Assembly (NCBI RefSeq): GCF_036588685.1
Contig: NC_086377.1
Coordinates: forward strand, 79,924,283-79,988,282
Length of the DNA: 64,000 nt
DNA from: Mytilus trossulus
Taxonomy: Eukaryota > Mollusca > Bivalvia > Mytilida > Mytilidae
Direction of reading: 5' to 3'
Shown: in pieces, positions 1-11,268 of the stretch
How positions within the stretch are numbered: the first letter of the stretch is position 1
Layout: each line of letters begins with the position of its first letter
The notes under the pieces: generated by a model
Seen by the model: the letters and a program-made list of their open reading frames with translations, nothing else
Told to the model about the DNA's origin: nothing
The model's database searches: none
Program-made: the position numbers and the translations under genes

Positions 1-219
1 GGTCATTCTGGTTATAATAAACACCTTTAAAGTCTATACTCACCCATATGCATTTCATTCAAATTTTGATTTATTTCACAGAAGACCACATGGACCATAT
101 TTATATTCCCCAGTTACCCTTGGCGTCATTGGTAAATTATGGGTAAGCAAAGCATCAATCACCAACCTAACCTTATACATCTGCTGTGTTTCTTCTTTAC
201 TGTTGGTACTTAACAATAT

Positions 220-680
220 ATGGACCCTTTTAGAATCATATTCAAAACAGTGTGGTCCTGGCCATTGATTTACGACCTAAATTATCCCATTGACTGGGAC
301 AGATTAGGTGAACGTTTGTCTGTAACGACCATTGCTCACTTCTTACTTATTATAGAATTTAAACTGTGGGGTCACGAAAGGTTCTTAACGCCTTCAATAA
401 TAAAATAATTCGAATAATTATTCAGGAATAACCTTTATGTTTTGATTTATATTATTGATATAAATCAACTCATCGTATTATTCAGGATTCGTTTTTCGAA
501 TTACTTTATTTAGGTGTTGAGAACCTTTGGTAACCCCACAGATTCAGTGTTTTGAACAAGTACATAGTGAGCAGTGATTGTTACCGACAAACGTTCACCT
601 AATCTGTCCCAGTCAATGGGATAATTTAGGTCGTCAATCTATGGCCAGGACCACACTGTTTTGAATGTGATTCTATTTGT
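220..680. mobile_element. Fold-back MITE-like element with about 150-bp inverted arms
   Basis: The left arm (about 232-370) and right arm (about 530-673) are imperfect reverse complements; for example the block containing cagtgtggtcctggcca on the left returns inverted on the right. About 160 bases of AT-rich loop separate them. No protein is encoded; the 62-codon open frame at 220-408 is only the left arm. The structure indicates a non-autonomous fold-back DNA element. The superfamily and target duplication are not resolved. Confidence 0.75.
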
Positions 681-1484
681 TTATGACACGCGTACGTAAT
701 GGCTGATTGTTGGTTGCTTAACGATCACTTGCAAATATGCCATGCATGTTCAGGATAAGCACAAAGTAGCAACACATACATGTAAGTCCTATGAGGAGAC
801 CCTCCGGAATTACGTCAGGGACGTTTGGATTGCCACTGGATAAAATGATGTATATTTTATAAGGACACAAATGGTGCCTTTCAACAGGCTACTTATAGAC
901 CTCTCTTGAAGTTTTTGCAGGGGTTCGCACTGTGTAGTTAGCGTGGTACTCTCTTTACACGAGACATTGGATTGTATATTCCCATTCGGACAGGACGTGA
1001 CTGTGTACTGTTACATCCCACACAACTAAATGGGTGGCCAACTTCAGTCAGTTTTTACTGCCGATCGGAAAAAGACCAAAGTGATCATAACTTATAGTAC
1101 ATCTCCAAGTCACCCTTCACCAAATTCTTTCATAAATAAAAAAAACAATTGGCCACAATATAGAAAGTTTTGCTCTACCTGTTAAATCAAAACATCACAA
1201 TTTATGCACACTTATGAGAACTCATAATACCGTACATCCTCTCGATACTGTTCATATTTGGCATTGCACAAGTTCGTGCGTTTTATTACGTCTTAACCTA
1301 AAAGCGTAGGATATACTGATTAAAACACTTTGGTAACACGATTTACTTCTTAGTTGTAATTCGCTTTGAAATAACTATCAGTTACTACAATTACTCCTTT
1401 GCCGATATTTTATGTATATAGTTTTTGTGCCTTGTACCGACATTTTGATTTTAGCCAATTGCAACTGAACTTTTTTATCATGTT
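681..1484. other. Non-coding stretch, nothing recognised
   Basis: AT-rich sequence with no convincing exon, RNA gene or repeat that recurs elsewhere in the window. Confidence 0.5.
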
Positions 1485-1800
1485 GTGCTGTTACACCAGT
1501 GTTATAGTTGGGGGCTCACATGTTTAAACCTGCCGCACTTTGTTTTGTCGGTCCAACGTCAGAATCCTGCAGTACATTGGTTATATAGATCTGTCATTTC
1601 ATAAGTTATAAATTATTAACCGTAAGTTTAATCGTTTTTTTCATATATTTTTTTATATCGGGCCCTTTTTTAGGCGACTGTATGGTATAGGTTTTCCTCA
1701 TTGTTAAATGTTGTACATTGGCCTATAATAGTTTATACGCCAACTTCATTTAAACATTGATGGACAGTTGTCTCACTGGCCATCACACCACATCTACAAA
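1485..1800 (-). repeat. Dispersed repeat family R2, degraded copy
   Basis: It carries R2 landmarks in reverse: an atgtttaaacctgccgc block, then gttgtctcactggcc followed by a cacaccacatctac end. R2 copies recur at 8.8, 13.6, 16.6, 17.5, 20.1, 21.6, 23.8, 25.2, 25.9, 29.7 and 31.1 kb. The short open frame at 1768-2043 starts in it and is not a gene. Confidence 0.6.
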
Positions 1801-3621
1801 GCTCCGCATGTAAAAAAAAGTAATAAAAAAATTAAAGCAGTTGGAATGCCATCTATGGCATTCGGCAAATTAAGTTCAACGAGCTCCTTCGTGTATTTCT
1901 GCTTTCGTCTAGGCGAATTTGGAAGAGCCTCAAATTGTGAAAAGGAAGTCATTAAAGTTTTAATGACTATACTATACTTTTGGAAACTTTCTTTCCTCTG
2001 GAATATATTTATAAACTGTTCATTTCATCTGGAAAAACATTGAAAGTCTCAATTTTCAATAGAAACATTCCAAGCAGATGTACGCGAGTTACATATTTCA
2101 ATTTTGGCTTTGTATGACAGATATTTTAAGTTCAACTACTTTGACTAAGTAAACAGATAAACATTTACAATAAAATACAGAAAAAGGGTCGCCGACACCA
2201 TCTCGAAAACCTTGACAAGAAAGTGTTTGTCACGGTTTTTGTCAACGAACTGTACAGTGATTATTTCAAAACGCACAACGAACGCGACACATTTGGTGGA
2301 ACGAACAATACAGTCTGAGAAAATTTGTTTTGTATGATATTGCGTTTATTCTAAGTTTTAGGGCACATTTGAAGGCACGTAGTAATTCAATGTATAGTTA
2401 TTTAATATTGCTTAAGGTATTAATACTCAAAGGTGTATGCACGAAAAGATATTCAGCATTGTTTACATCGTAAACCGTATGAAATTGCACCATGTCTGTG
2501 CGTTTTGCATCTAGCAGTTTAATCAAACGTTTTATACAATATCTAAAACTTACAACAACTGTATAATTGAATAAAGATACTAACATGCTCATTGACATAT
2601 TTATATATACTCAAATAAGTTCTAGAGAGGCATTCAAAGTTATTGTCATCCCAAATGTTGTCCTGATTATCGCTTCGAACGCGTCAACGTCCGGATTCAT
2701 TTGTATCGGGGTTATACGGGGTGATTACAGGTGCTCATGAATAGTCAGCTGTTCCTGCTCTATAATAAACACCCGTCATGTTACTTAACTTACAATATGC
2801 TGACGAGTTTCATCCGATGACATTATATGAAGTCTTTCAAATACTTGAGACACTTCAAATTCAGAAAAATAAACTCTGTGTTTTATTCTGACATAAATAA
2901 CCCTATGATAGGAGTGTATGTCAATTTTACAACTTGCTTTATTATATTAAATAATAACAGTGCATTGGTACAAATTAAAATGTCAGATTGAAATTGTATT
3001 CGTTCTATAAAATAAGGAGATGCTGAATGCATGCCATTGAGACAACTATCACAACTGTTAACCAGAGAAAAATTACGTACAAGTAAGAAACTAGGTCGCA
3101 GTACGGCTTTGCATTTCATTTAGTCAGAAAATAATTTATTTTGTCTATGAAAAGGACTGAATTTTGAAAATTAAGATAAATTCTTATTTGATTTAATTTT
3201 TTCAACTTTGTCGTATAAGGGAAAGTTACCCTGATAAATAATGTGTTTTTTGAACGGATGTGTTGGAATTTGCCTCTTTTGTTTTGTAGCAAGCAAACGA
3301 GATCGTAACCATGATTCCGTCTTTTATCTTTAATCAGAAAGTACATAATAATAGCTAACTTCTCATATTTTATAGTTTAGTATTATTTTATCACACAATA
3401 TTTGGTTTATCGTGTATAGTCTATACAAACTCTGACAAATCATCCCATCGTAAATTTTACGGACGCCATCACAAGTTGGTTGACCGTTATGGAATAACCG
3501 TTTCACAAATGATATCGGATATGTTCCTTACGTCGTAACTACAATCCCCTTCCCTTTCATGAATGCGGCCTACCGAATTAGACTATTTACCGGATTTGTT
3601 ATCACATAAGCAACACGACGG
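1801..3621. other. Non-coding stretch, no supported gene
   Basis: AT-rich. Small open frames at 1768-2043, 2398-2598, 2883-3119 and 3116-3346 have no start context, splice signals or protein-like composition that would support a gene. Confidence 0.5.
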
Positions 3622-3850
3622 GTGCCACATGTGGAGCTGGATCTGCTTACCCTTCCGGAGCACCTGAGATCACCCCTAGTTTTTGGTGGGGTTCGTGTTG
3701 TTTATTCTTTAGTTTTCTATGTTGTGTCATGTGTACTATTGTTTGTCTGTTTGTCTTTTTCATTTTTAGCCATGGCGTTGTCAGTTTATTTTAGATTTAT
3801 GAGTTTGATTGTCCCTTTGGTATCTTTCGTCCCTCTTTTATACAATTCAT
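3622..3850 (+). repeat. Dispersed repeat family R4, copy 1
   Basis: Diagnostic word ctgcttacccttccggagc, followed by a segment containing gccatggcgttgtcag and ending near tttcgtccctctttta. The same sequence recurs at 4823-5145 (folded back), 15280-15540 and 46060-46420. The 76-codon frame inside is present in several copies and is a repeat shadow. Confidence 0.7.
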
Positions 3851-3984
3851 AGCTTCAAAAAACTGGGGTCCACTCTTTTTATTATTATATTTGAAAAAAT
3901 AAACATAATTCAAACTACACTTTCAGTTTGACAAATTAAAAATGAAATCTATTGATTTCAGTTTAAACCTAATTATTTTGACAT

Positions 3985-4207
3985 ATACCGTATAGCGGGT
4001 TATTTTCGCGGGTGTAAAATTTCGCGATTTTCATTGAACAAGGTATACGAAATATTTTGGCGGTTATTATTTTGGCGGATTAAAATCTTTTATCCATTTC
4101 TTTGTATGTACACCTTTAATTTGGCGGAATTTATTTTGGCGATTTTGTTCTATCCGCGAAAATAAGCGAAAATTTGCACATCGCGAAAATAACCCGCTAT
4201 ACGGTAT
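3985..4207. mobile_element. MITE with about 26-bp terminal inverted repeats
   Basis: The left end ataccgtatagcgggttat and its continuation through tttcgcg match the reverse complement of the right end, which finishes ccgctatacggtat. The two ends give a near-perfect terminal inverted repeat around a roughly 170-bp AT-rich centre that also contains inverted ttggcgg words. TA at both edges is compatible with a TA target duplication (mariner-like), which is inferred. Confidence 0.8.
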
Positions 4208-4822
4208 TGTAATTTCAACCACTACATATGCATAACATTCATACGTAGTGATCTTCTATAATACTAGTAGTACTCAAGAGATTTTTCAACATTGGCTCAT
4301 GACATAGTCTCGTTGTTTACTTCATAATGCAAAACATCTATTATAACATAACGCTGTGTGTTTTATAAGTGTCCTTGCTTATTCCGTGTGAGTTTGAAAT
4401 TTTAAATGCATAATTTGTTTTATATGTATATTATTTTTAAACTTCTCTGTAACCTTTGTACTTGCACGGTTTTATGAGAATAAACTATCTGTAACTTTTC
4501 AATGTAGTTTGAAATTCTGTCAAAAATTGTCAACTCAAAACTGGTTGCGGTCAGTGATCATAAATTCAAATTCCATGAAAATAAAATAAGATGTACGCAC
4601 TGAAAATATTGTTTTGCACAACCAATATCTGAAAACACGTGATCATTTGATATAAAGTAAGGTTTTTATCATGAACAAACTTACAAAAGTAATTGTAATG
4701 AAGTCAAAATGTGAATAACTGTTATACATACGCATTTCGAATTTAAACGGTCATTTTGTACTTCATATATAACTACAAAACAAATTATATGAAAACGCAG
4801 GACCGCTAAATTTCATTTCTAA
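4208..4822. other. Non-coding stretch, nothing recognised
   Basis: AT-rich, no exon-like or RNA-like signal seen. Confidence 0.5.
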
Positions 4823-5145
4823 GTGTGGAGCAGGATCTGCTTACCCTTCCAAAGCACCTTATATCACATAATTCTGGTGTGTGGTTGGGTTTGTGTTGCT
4901 CAATTCTTAGTTTTGTATTCTGTTGTTTCAAAAGAGGGACGAAAGACACCAAAGGGACAGTCAAACTCGTAAATCTAAAATAAACTGACAACGCCATGGC
5001 TAAAAATGAAAAAGACAAACAGAAAAACAATAGTACACATGACACAACATAGAAAACTAAAGAATAAACAACACGAACCCCACCAAAAACTAGGGGTTAT
5101 CTCAGGTGCTCCGGAAGGGTAAGCAGATCCTGCTCCACATCAAAC
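4823..5145. mobile_element. Head-to-head R4 repeat forming an inverted repeat
   Basis: It begins tgtggagcaggatctgctta and ends with the reverse complement of that word, so the two R4 ends face each other. The right arm (about 4930-5145) is a long minus-strand R4 copy and the left arm (4823-4900) is a short plus-strand copy. Confidence 0.7.
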
Positions 5146-5159
5146 GTATATGTCTTTTG

Positions 5160-5232
5160 GTCTTTTTCATTTTTCCCATTGTTTTGTCATTTTTCCCATT
5201 GTTTTGTCATTTTTCCCATTGTTTTGTCATTT
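5160..5232 (+). repeat. Short tandem repeat, 20-bp unit, about 3.5 copies
   Basis: The unit cattttcccattgttttgt, with a T-run length difference, is repeated just before the 76-bp array. Confidence 0.85.
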
Positions 5233-5251
5233 TCTGTTCGACTAATTGGTT

Positions 5252-8140
5252 TGAATATCTTTTTGCTGGTGGACGTTTCGTCCCCGAGGGTATCACCAGC
5301 CCAGTAGTCAGCACTTCGGTGTTGACATGAATATCTTTTTGCTGGTGGACGTTTCGTCCCCGAGGGTATCACCAGCCCAGTAGTCAGCACTTCGGTGTTG
5401 ACATGAATATCTTTTTGCTGGTGGACGTTTCGTCCCCGAGGGTATCACCAGCCCAGTAGTCAGCACTTCGGTGTTGACATGAATATCTTTTTGCTGGTGG
5501 ACGTTTCGTCCCCGAGGGTATCACCAGCCCAGTAGTCAGCACTTCGGTGTTGACATGAATATCTTTTTGCTGGTGGACGTTTCGTCCCCGAGGGTATCAC
5601 CAGCCCAGTAGTCAGCACTTCGGTGTTGACATGAATATCTTTTTGCTGGTGGACGTTTCGTCCCCGAGGGTATCACCAGCCCAGTAGTCAGCACTTCGGT
5701 GTTGACATGAATATCTTTTTGCTGGTGGACGTTTCGTCCCCGAGGGTATCACCAGCCCAGTAGTCAGCACTTCGGTGTTGACATGAATATCTTTTTGCTG
5801 GTGGACGTTTCGTCCCCGAGGGTATCACCAGCCCAGTAGTCAGCACTTCGGTGTTGACATGAATATCTTTTTGCTGGTGGACGTTTCGTCCCCGAGGGTT
5901 TCACCAGCCCAGTAGTCAGCACTTCGGTGTTGACATGAATATCTTTTTGCTGGTGGACGTTTCGTCCCCGAGGGTATCACCAGCCCAGTAGTCAGCACTT
6001 CGGTGTTGACATGAATATCTTTTTGCTGGTGGACGTTTCGTCCCCGAGGGTATCACCAGCCCAGTAGTCAGCACTTCGGTGTTGACATGAATATCTTTTT
6101 GCTGGTGGACGTTTCGTCCCCGAGGGTATCACCAGCCCAGTAGTCAGCACTTCGGTGTTGACATGAATATCTTTTTGCTGGTGGACGTTTCGTCCCCGAG
6201 GGTATCACCAGCCCAGTAGTCAGCACTTCGGTGTTGACATGAATATCTTTTTGCTGGTGGACGTTTCGTCCCCGAGGGTATCACCAGCCCAGTAGTCAGC
6301 ACTTCGGTGTTGACATGAATATCTTTTTGCTGGTGGACGTTTCGTCCCCGAGGGTATCACCAGCCCAGTAGTCAGCACTTCGGTGTTGACATGAATATCT
6401 TTTTGCTGGTGGACGTTTCGTCCCCGAGGGTATCACCAGCCCAGTAGTCAGCACTTCGGTGTTGACATGAATATCTTTTTGCTGGTGGACGTTTCGTCCC
6501 CGAGGGTATCACCAGCCCAGTAGTCAGCACTTCGGTGTTGACATGAATATCTTTTTGCTGGTGGACGTTTCGTCCCCGAGGGTATCACCAGCCCAGTAGT
6601 CAGCACTTCGGTGTTGACATGAATATCTTTTTGCTGGTGGACGTTTCGTCCCCGAGGGTATCACCAGCCCAGTAGTCAGCACTTCGGTGTTGACATGAAT
6701 ATCTTTTTGCTGGTGGACGTTTCGTCCCCGAGGGTATCACCAGCCCAGTAGTCAGCACTTCGGTGTTGACATGAATATCTTTTTGCTGGTGGACGTTTCG
6801 TCCCCGAGGGTATCACCAGCCCAGTAGTCAGCACTTCGGTGTTGACATGAATATCTTTTTGCTGGTGGACGTTTCGTCCCCGAGGGTATCACCAGCCCAG
6901 TAGTCAGCACTTCGGTGTTGACATGAATATCTTTTTGCTGGTGGACGTTTCGTCCCCGAGGGTATCACCAGCCCAGTAGTCAGCACTTCGGTGTTGACAT
7001 GAATATCTTTTTGCTGGTGGACGTTTCGTCCCCGAGGGTATCACCAGCCCAGTAGTCAGCACTTCGGTGTTGACATGAATATCTTTTTGCTGGTGGACGT
7101 TTCGTCCCCGAGGGTATCACCAGCCCAGTAGTCAGCACTTCGGTGTTGACATGAATATCTTTTTGCTGGTGGACGTTTCGTCCCCGAGGGTATCACCAGC
7201 CCAGTAGTCAGCACTTCGGTGTTGACATGAATATCTTTTTGCTGGTGGACGTTTCGTCCCCGAGGGTATCACCAGCCCAGTAGTCAGCACTTCGGTGTTG
7301 ACATGAATATCTTTTTGCTGGTGGACGTTTCGTCCCCGAGGGTATCACCAGCCCAGTAGTCAGCACTTCGGTGTTGACATGAATATCTTTTTGCTGGTGG
7401 ACGTTTCGTCCCCGAGGGTATCACCAGCCCAGTAGTCAGCACTTCGGTGTTGACATGAATATCTTTTTGCTGGTGGACGTTTCGTCCCCGAGGGTATCAC
7501 CAGCCCAGTAGTCAGCACTTCGGTGTTGACATGAATATCTTTTTGCTGGTGGACGTTTCGTCCCCGAGGGTATCACCAGCCCAGTAGTCAGCACTTCGGT
7601 GTTGACATGAATATCTTTTTGCTGGTGGACGTTTCGTCCCCGAGGGTATCACCAGCCCAGTAGTCAGCACTTCGGTGTTGACATGAATATCTTTTTGCTG
7701 GTGGACGTTTCGTCCCCGAGGGTATCACCAGCCCAGTAGTCAGCACTTCGGTGTTGACATGAATATCTTTTTGCTGGTGGACGTTTCGTCCCCGAGGGTA
7801 TCACCAGCCCAGTAGTCAGCACTTCGGTGTTGACATGAATATCTTTTTGCTGGTGGACGTTTCGTCCCCGAGGGTATCACCAGCCCAGTAGTCAGCACTT
7901 CGGTGTTGACATGAATATCTTTTTGCTGGTGGACGTTTCGTCCCCGAGGGTATCACCAGCCCAGTAGTCAGCACTTCGGTGTTGACATGAATATCTTTTT
8001 GCTGGTGGACGTTTCGTCCCCGAGGGTATCACCAGCCCAGTAGTCAGCACTTCGGTGTTGACATGAATATCTTTTTGCTGGTGGACGTTTCGTCCCCGAG
8101 GGTATCACCAGCCCAGTAGTCAGCACTTCGGTGTTGACAT
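5252..8140 (+). repeat. 76-bp tandem array, 38 near-identical copies
   Basis: The word tccccgaggg recurs exactly every 76 bases from 5281 to 8093, giving 38 units. The only clear internal variant I saw is a T for A at 5900. Each unit can fold: ggacgtttcgtcc is a 5-bp stem with a TTT loop, set inside a 7-bp gctggtg/caccagc stem. A single diverged unit lies at about 48050-48120 next to another copy of the same composite element, so the array is an internal expansion of a dispersed element. The extreme homogeneity implies recent amplification. Confidence 0.95.
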
Positions 8141-8400
8141 CAATATCAATTATATGGTCATTTTTATAAATTTTCTGTTTACAAAACTTTGATTTTTTCG
8201 AAAAACTAAGGATTTTCTTACCCCAGGAGTAGATTACCTTAGCCGTATTTGGCACAACTTTTTGGAATTTTGGATCCTCAATGCTCTTCAACTTTGTATT
8301 TATTTGGCTTTTTAACTATTTCGATCTGAGCGTCACTGATGAGTCTTATGTAGACGAAACGCGCGTCTGGCGTATAAAATTATAATCCTGGTACTTTTGA
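8141..8400 (+). mobile_element. Hammerhead-bearing dispersed element, body and 3' end (copy 1)
   Basis: A unique body (about 8141-8329) runs from the last 76-bp unit into the hammerhead core and ends near taatcctggtac. The same body-plus-core order returns inverted at 47770-48120, which fixes the element's architecture as 76-bp unit(s), body, ribozyme, tail. No protein is encoded. Elements with hammerheads of this minimal kind are known among Penelope-like elements and retrozymes of metazoans; assignment to either is inference. Confidence 0.8.
8330..8373 (+). ncRNA. Hammerhead ribozyme motif, intact core (copy 1)
   Basis: Stem I gcgtca (8330-8335) pairs with tggcgt (8368-8373), with two G-U pairs. 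Core CTGATGA is at 8336-8342. Stem II is gtc/gac with a 7-base loop, followed by GAA. Stem III is AC/GT closed by gcgc. The predicted cleavage is after C at 8367 (GUC triplet). All invariant core bases are present. Two-base-pair stem III hammerheads are typical of metazoan retroelements and often work better as dimers. Confidence 0.8.
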
Positions 8401-8759
8401 TAACTATTTTTGGTATTATTTGCCACTCTTTCCTTTGTTCTTGTGTGCTTTTTTAGTCTGTTAAGTGTATCATGTGTATGTTGTACAATTTTTAATTGTG
8501 AATCAGTCTTTTGGATATTATGCTTTAACATGTTTGTGCTGTTTTATTTGAATTTCCAAAACACACCCATCTTGCTTTTTAAAATGCTCGCTTTTAACTT
8601 TTTTTCGATTTCACTTTTTTCAGCTTGACGTGAAAATTGGCAACTTGAAAGTAAGAAACATCATTTTGGTAGCACGCCAGACTCAACTGTTAAAAAATAA
8701 CGGTTCATTACTGTACTTGATCAAAACTAGACTATATATTTCAAATTATATTTATTGTT

Positions 8760-8905
8760 TGTTCTTATATTGTACTGTTACACCACTGTCCCCGGTTAGG
8801 AAGAGAGTTGGGATCCCCTTAACATGTTTCACCCTTCTGTATGTATGTGCCTGTCCCAAGTCATGAGCCTGTAATTCAGTGGATGTCGTTTGTAGATGTG
8901 TTACA
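8760..8905 (-). repeat. Dispersed repeat R2 fragment
   Basis: Reverse R2 landmarks: gttacaccactgtcc, gggatccccttaacatg, then cctgtcccaagtcatgagc. The small open frames over it are shadows. Confidence 0.65.
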
Positions 8906-8992
8906 TATTTGTTTTTCGTTCCTTTTTTGCACATAAATAAGACCGTTCTTTTTTTCGTTTGAATTGTTTTACATTTATTATTTACAATTTGT

Positions 8993-9433
8993 TGCTGACG
9001 TAGTGATCTGTTAAGCAAACTAGTTAATCCTTTGATAAATTAATATAATAAAACCAACCACCACGAAAACATATTTTATTGTAAAATATCAATGGATTAT
9101 CAAAAAGTAAAATAACAAAAATACAACAGAAGAGTTATAAAAAAGTACAAAAACAAAATTAAAATAAAAAGCTCAAACACTTCTAACAAATGGAAAACAA
9201 CTGTCATATTCTTATTATCAGTAATAAGCTCAAGGTTGTTATTTGGTTGTTAATTTGTTGCTGACGTAATGGTCTATAATGCAAACCGTAATCGGTGGAT
9301 GAATTAATATAATACAACCATCAATAAAACGTATTGTATAGTAATTATCAAAAAGTAAAATTACAAAAAACAACAAAAAACAACAGAGAAGTTATAAAAA
9401 AAAAACTACAAAAACAAAATAAAAATAAAAACC
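8993..9433 (+). repeat. Direct duplication of an about 180-bp A-rich segment
   Basis: Segments 8993-9172 and 9258-9433 both begin ttgctgacgta and share attaatataat, atcaaaaagtaaaa and a common A-rich end, with many substitutions. This is an old local duplication with no coding content. Confidence 0.7.
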
Positions 9434-9923
9434 TGGTTTTATAGCTAGCAAAACCTCTCACTTGTATGACATTCGGATCAAAGTCTATTATTTTGACAAC
9501 ATTGTAATATAATCTAAATCACTATACAAACAAATAACTGTTTCAAAAAAGTAACACAAAATGTCTGATAAATTAAGCACATAAGAAAAATTGAAAGACA
9601 AGAACTCAAAATGGATCATTGCACAATAACACAATATCGGGATGTATAAATACCCAGCCACGTCATCAGCTGTACATAATAAAAAAAATAGACTGAGCAT
9701 CAAAAGTAAAACAAAATAATATACAAGGACCAAATACAGGGGAATTTTTAACACATTTTTAAGATGAATACACACACACACAAAACTGTTAAATCAAAAT
9801 CTCTGTTTCGAATTTCCAATTTTGAAAGATCTACTCCAAGATTTAACTTCCTTGGCTTGGTCTCAAACTATTAGATTTTATAGATTCACAATGTTAACTG
9901 TTCATTATAAGATTATGGTTTAA

Positions 9924-10132
9924 GGTGGTAGACCTAGGTTAGGGGAAATAACTCTTAAAATCATCAGTACGTTTGTGTCAGCCATTTTCATAAATAGGTT
10001 CTAAGCTTCTAGGATACATAGATTATTTTCAGTCTGTTTCAGGTAGATGCTTAAAATACATTAATAAAACTTGACTATTACAAACGCATCACTGAATTAA
10101 AGAGTTATCTCCCTGGACCAAGGTCTACCCCC
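9924..10132. mobile_element. TTAA-flanked MITE, family M1 (copy 1)
   Basis: The left end ggtggtagacct is answered by aggtctaccccc at the right, with caccaagg and gggaaataactctt blocks giving about 35 bp of imperfect terminal inverted repeat. TTAA sits on both sides (9920-9923 and 10133-10136). A second full copy lies at 44765-44972. TTAA targets are typical of piggyBac-type elements, so that assignment is inference. Confidence 0.8.
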
Positions 10133-10136
10133 TTAA

Positions 10137-10869
10137 ACTATTGTTACTGTAGGGTTCAGATTCAGGTAAACAACATGTTTAGGTCGACTGATTTTTATCA
10201 ATTATTTTTATCACATCTTTTGGTAGCTATTCAGTAACTTAAAATTTACCATAATTTCGTTAACCAGTTAACCAGACATGGATGTAAGCATAATTTATTA
10301 TAGACAACTATACGGCATTAATTCTAGCTCTGAACATGCATTTATTAATTAAATTGCCACTGAACTTTAAACAGCCACTCATCCGTCCACATGAAGTATG
10401 AGTTTAACAGAAGAAAGGGAGTAGCCAAAAGTCAACCAATGTTATACAACTGATCGAGCGGAGCCTACGTTTTTTATTGCAAAAGGACATATTCTATTTG
10501 AAGATGTGTGTGATAAGGATGTTGACCGTTATAATTATAAGTGATTTCTAATCACCGAACAGTGCCATAAAAAACTGATATACAAATGAACTGAGCGTAT
10601 GATGATCTATTATTAGGGACGAATAACCGGACACTTCATTGATGAGTTCATCCCGAAGCACCTGTCTAAAAATGGACTGGTATCAAATAAGCTAATCGGT
10701 ATAACCCCGCACAGTCAAGTCAAATAAATCAATAAATATTTGTCAACGACTTAAGTTTATCTTACTGTATTGTTTTTTTTTTTTACTTTTTCAAACTTAT
10801 TGTGGTGATCCCATGGCCAAACTCTGACCAATAGAAAACGGGTAAAATAGAAATATAATGCTTTAATAA
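10137..10869. other. Non-coding stretch, nothing recognised
   Basis: AT-rich spacer downstream of gene A. No exon or repeat shared with the rest of the window was seen. Confidence 0.45.
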
Positions 10870-11268
10870 TTAAGGATGTTCGCTTGTCATGTTTTTGGAA
10901 TTTTTGTCAGATTTTTGAAAATCTCTGGTTTTATCCATTTGAATGCTTTCAAAAAAATTGCCAATTGACACCCTTTTTCTTTTTATGAACCTTTTACATG
11001 TATAATGTTAAGCCATCTGTAAAAGTCTTATAAAATCCTTGTTATTCTTTAATAGTTTTTGACCACTTAATTAAATTGTCAATGATAAAGCAATGAAAAA
11101 TCAAGAGAGAACATTTACCCGTCAAATTTCAATGGCTAATATCTCGAAAACAATCACATTGACCTATATTTTTTAGGGCAGTTTTGGTATCTTTAAAAAT
11201 CCCCTATCAATTTATACTAGTGTTACGAAAAACTTATTATTTTGAAACTGGGTAGCGAAACTCCTTAA
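10870..11268. mobile_element. TTAA-flanked MITE, family M2, inserted at the gene A stop codon
   Basis: The left end ttaaggatgttcgct and the reverse complement of the right end, ttaaggagtttcgct, form terminal inverted repeats, with TTAA at 10870-10873 and 11265-11268. A second copy in the opposite orientation is at 51791-52178, sharing atggctaatatctcgaaaac-type and tcaagagagaac blocks. The right-hand TTAA contains the TAA stop of gene A, so the element now supplies everything immediately 3' of the coding sequence. Confidence 0.8.

Noticed and set aside
5252-8140. Possible hammerhead in each 76-bp unit (minus strand ctggtga ... ggacgaaac)
   Set aside because: The core base A of CUGANGA is G in every unit, and the flanks pair as gctggtg/caccagc around the motif instead of forming stem I, so the hammerhead fold is not supported. 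A decayed relative of the true ribozyme remains possible.
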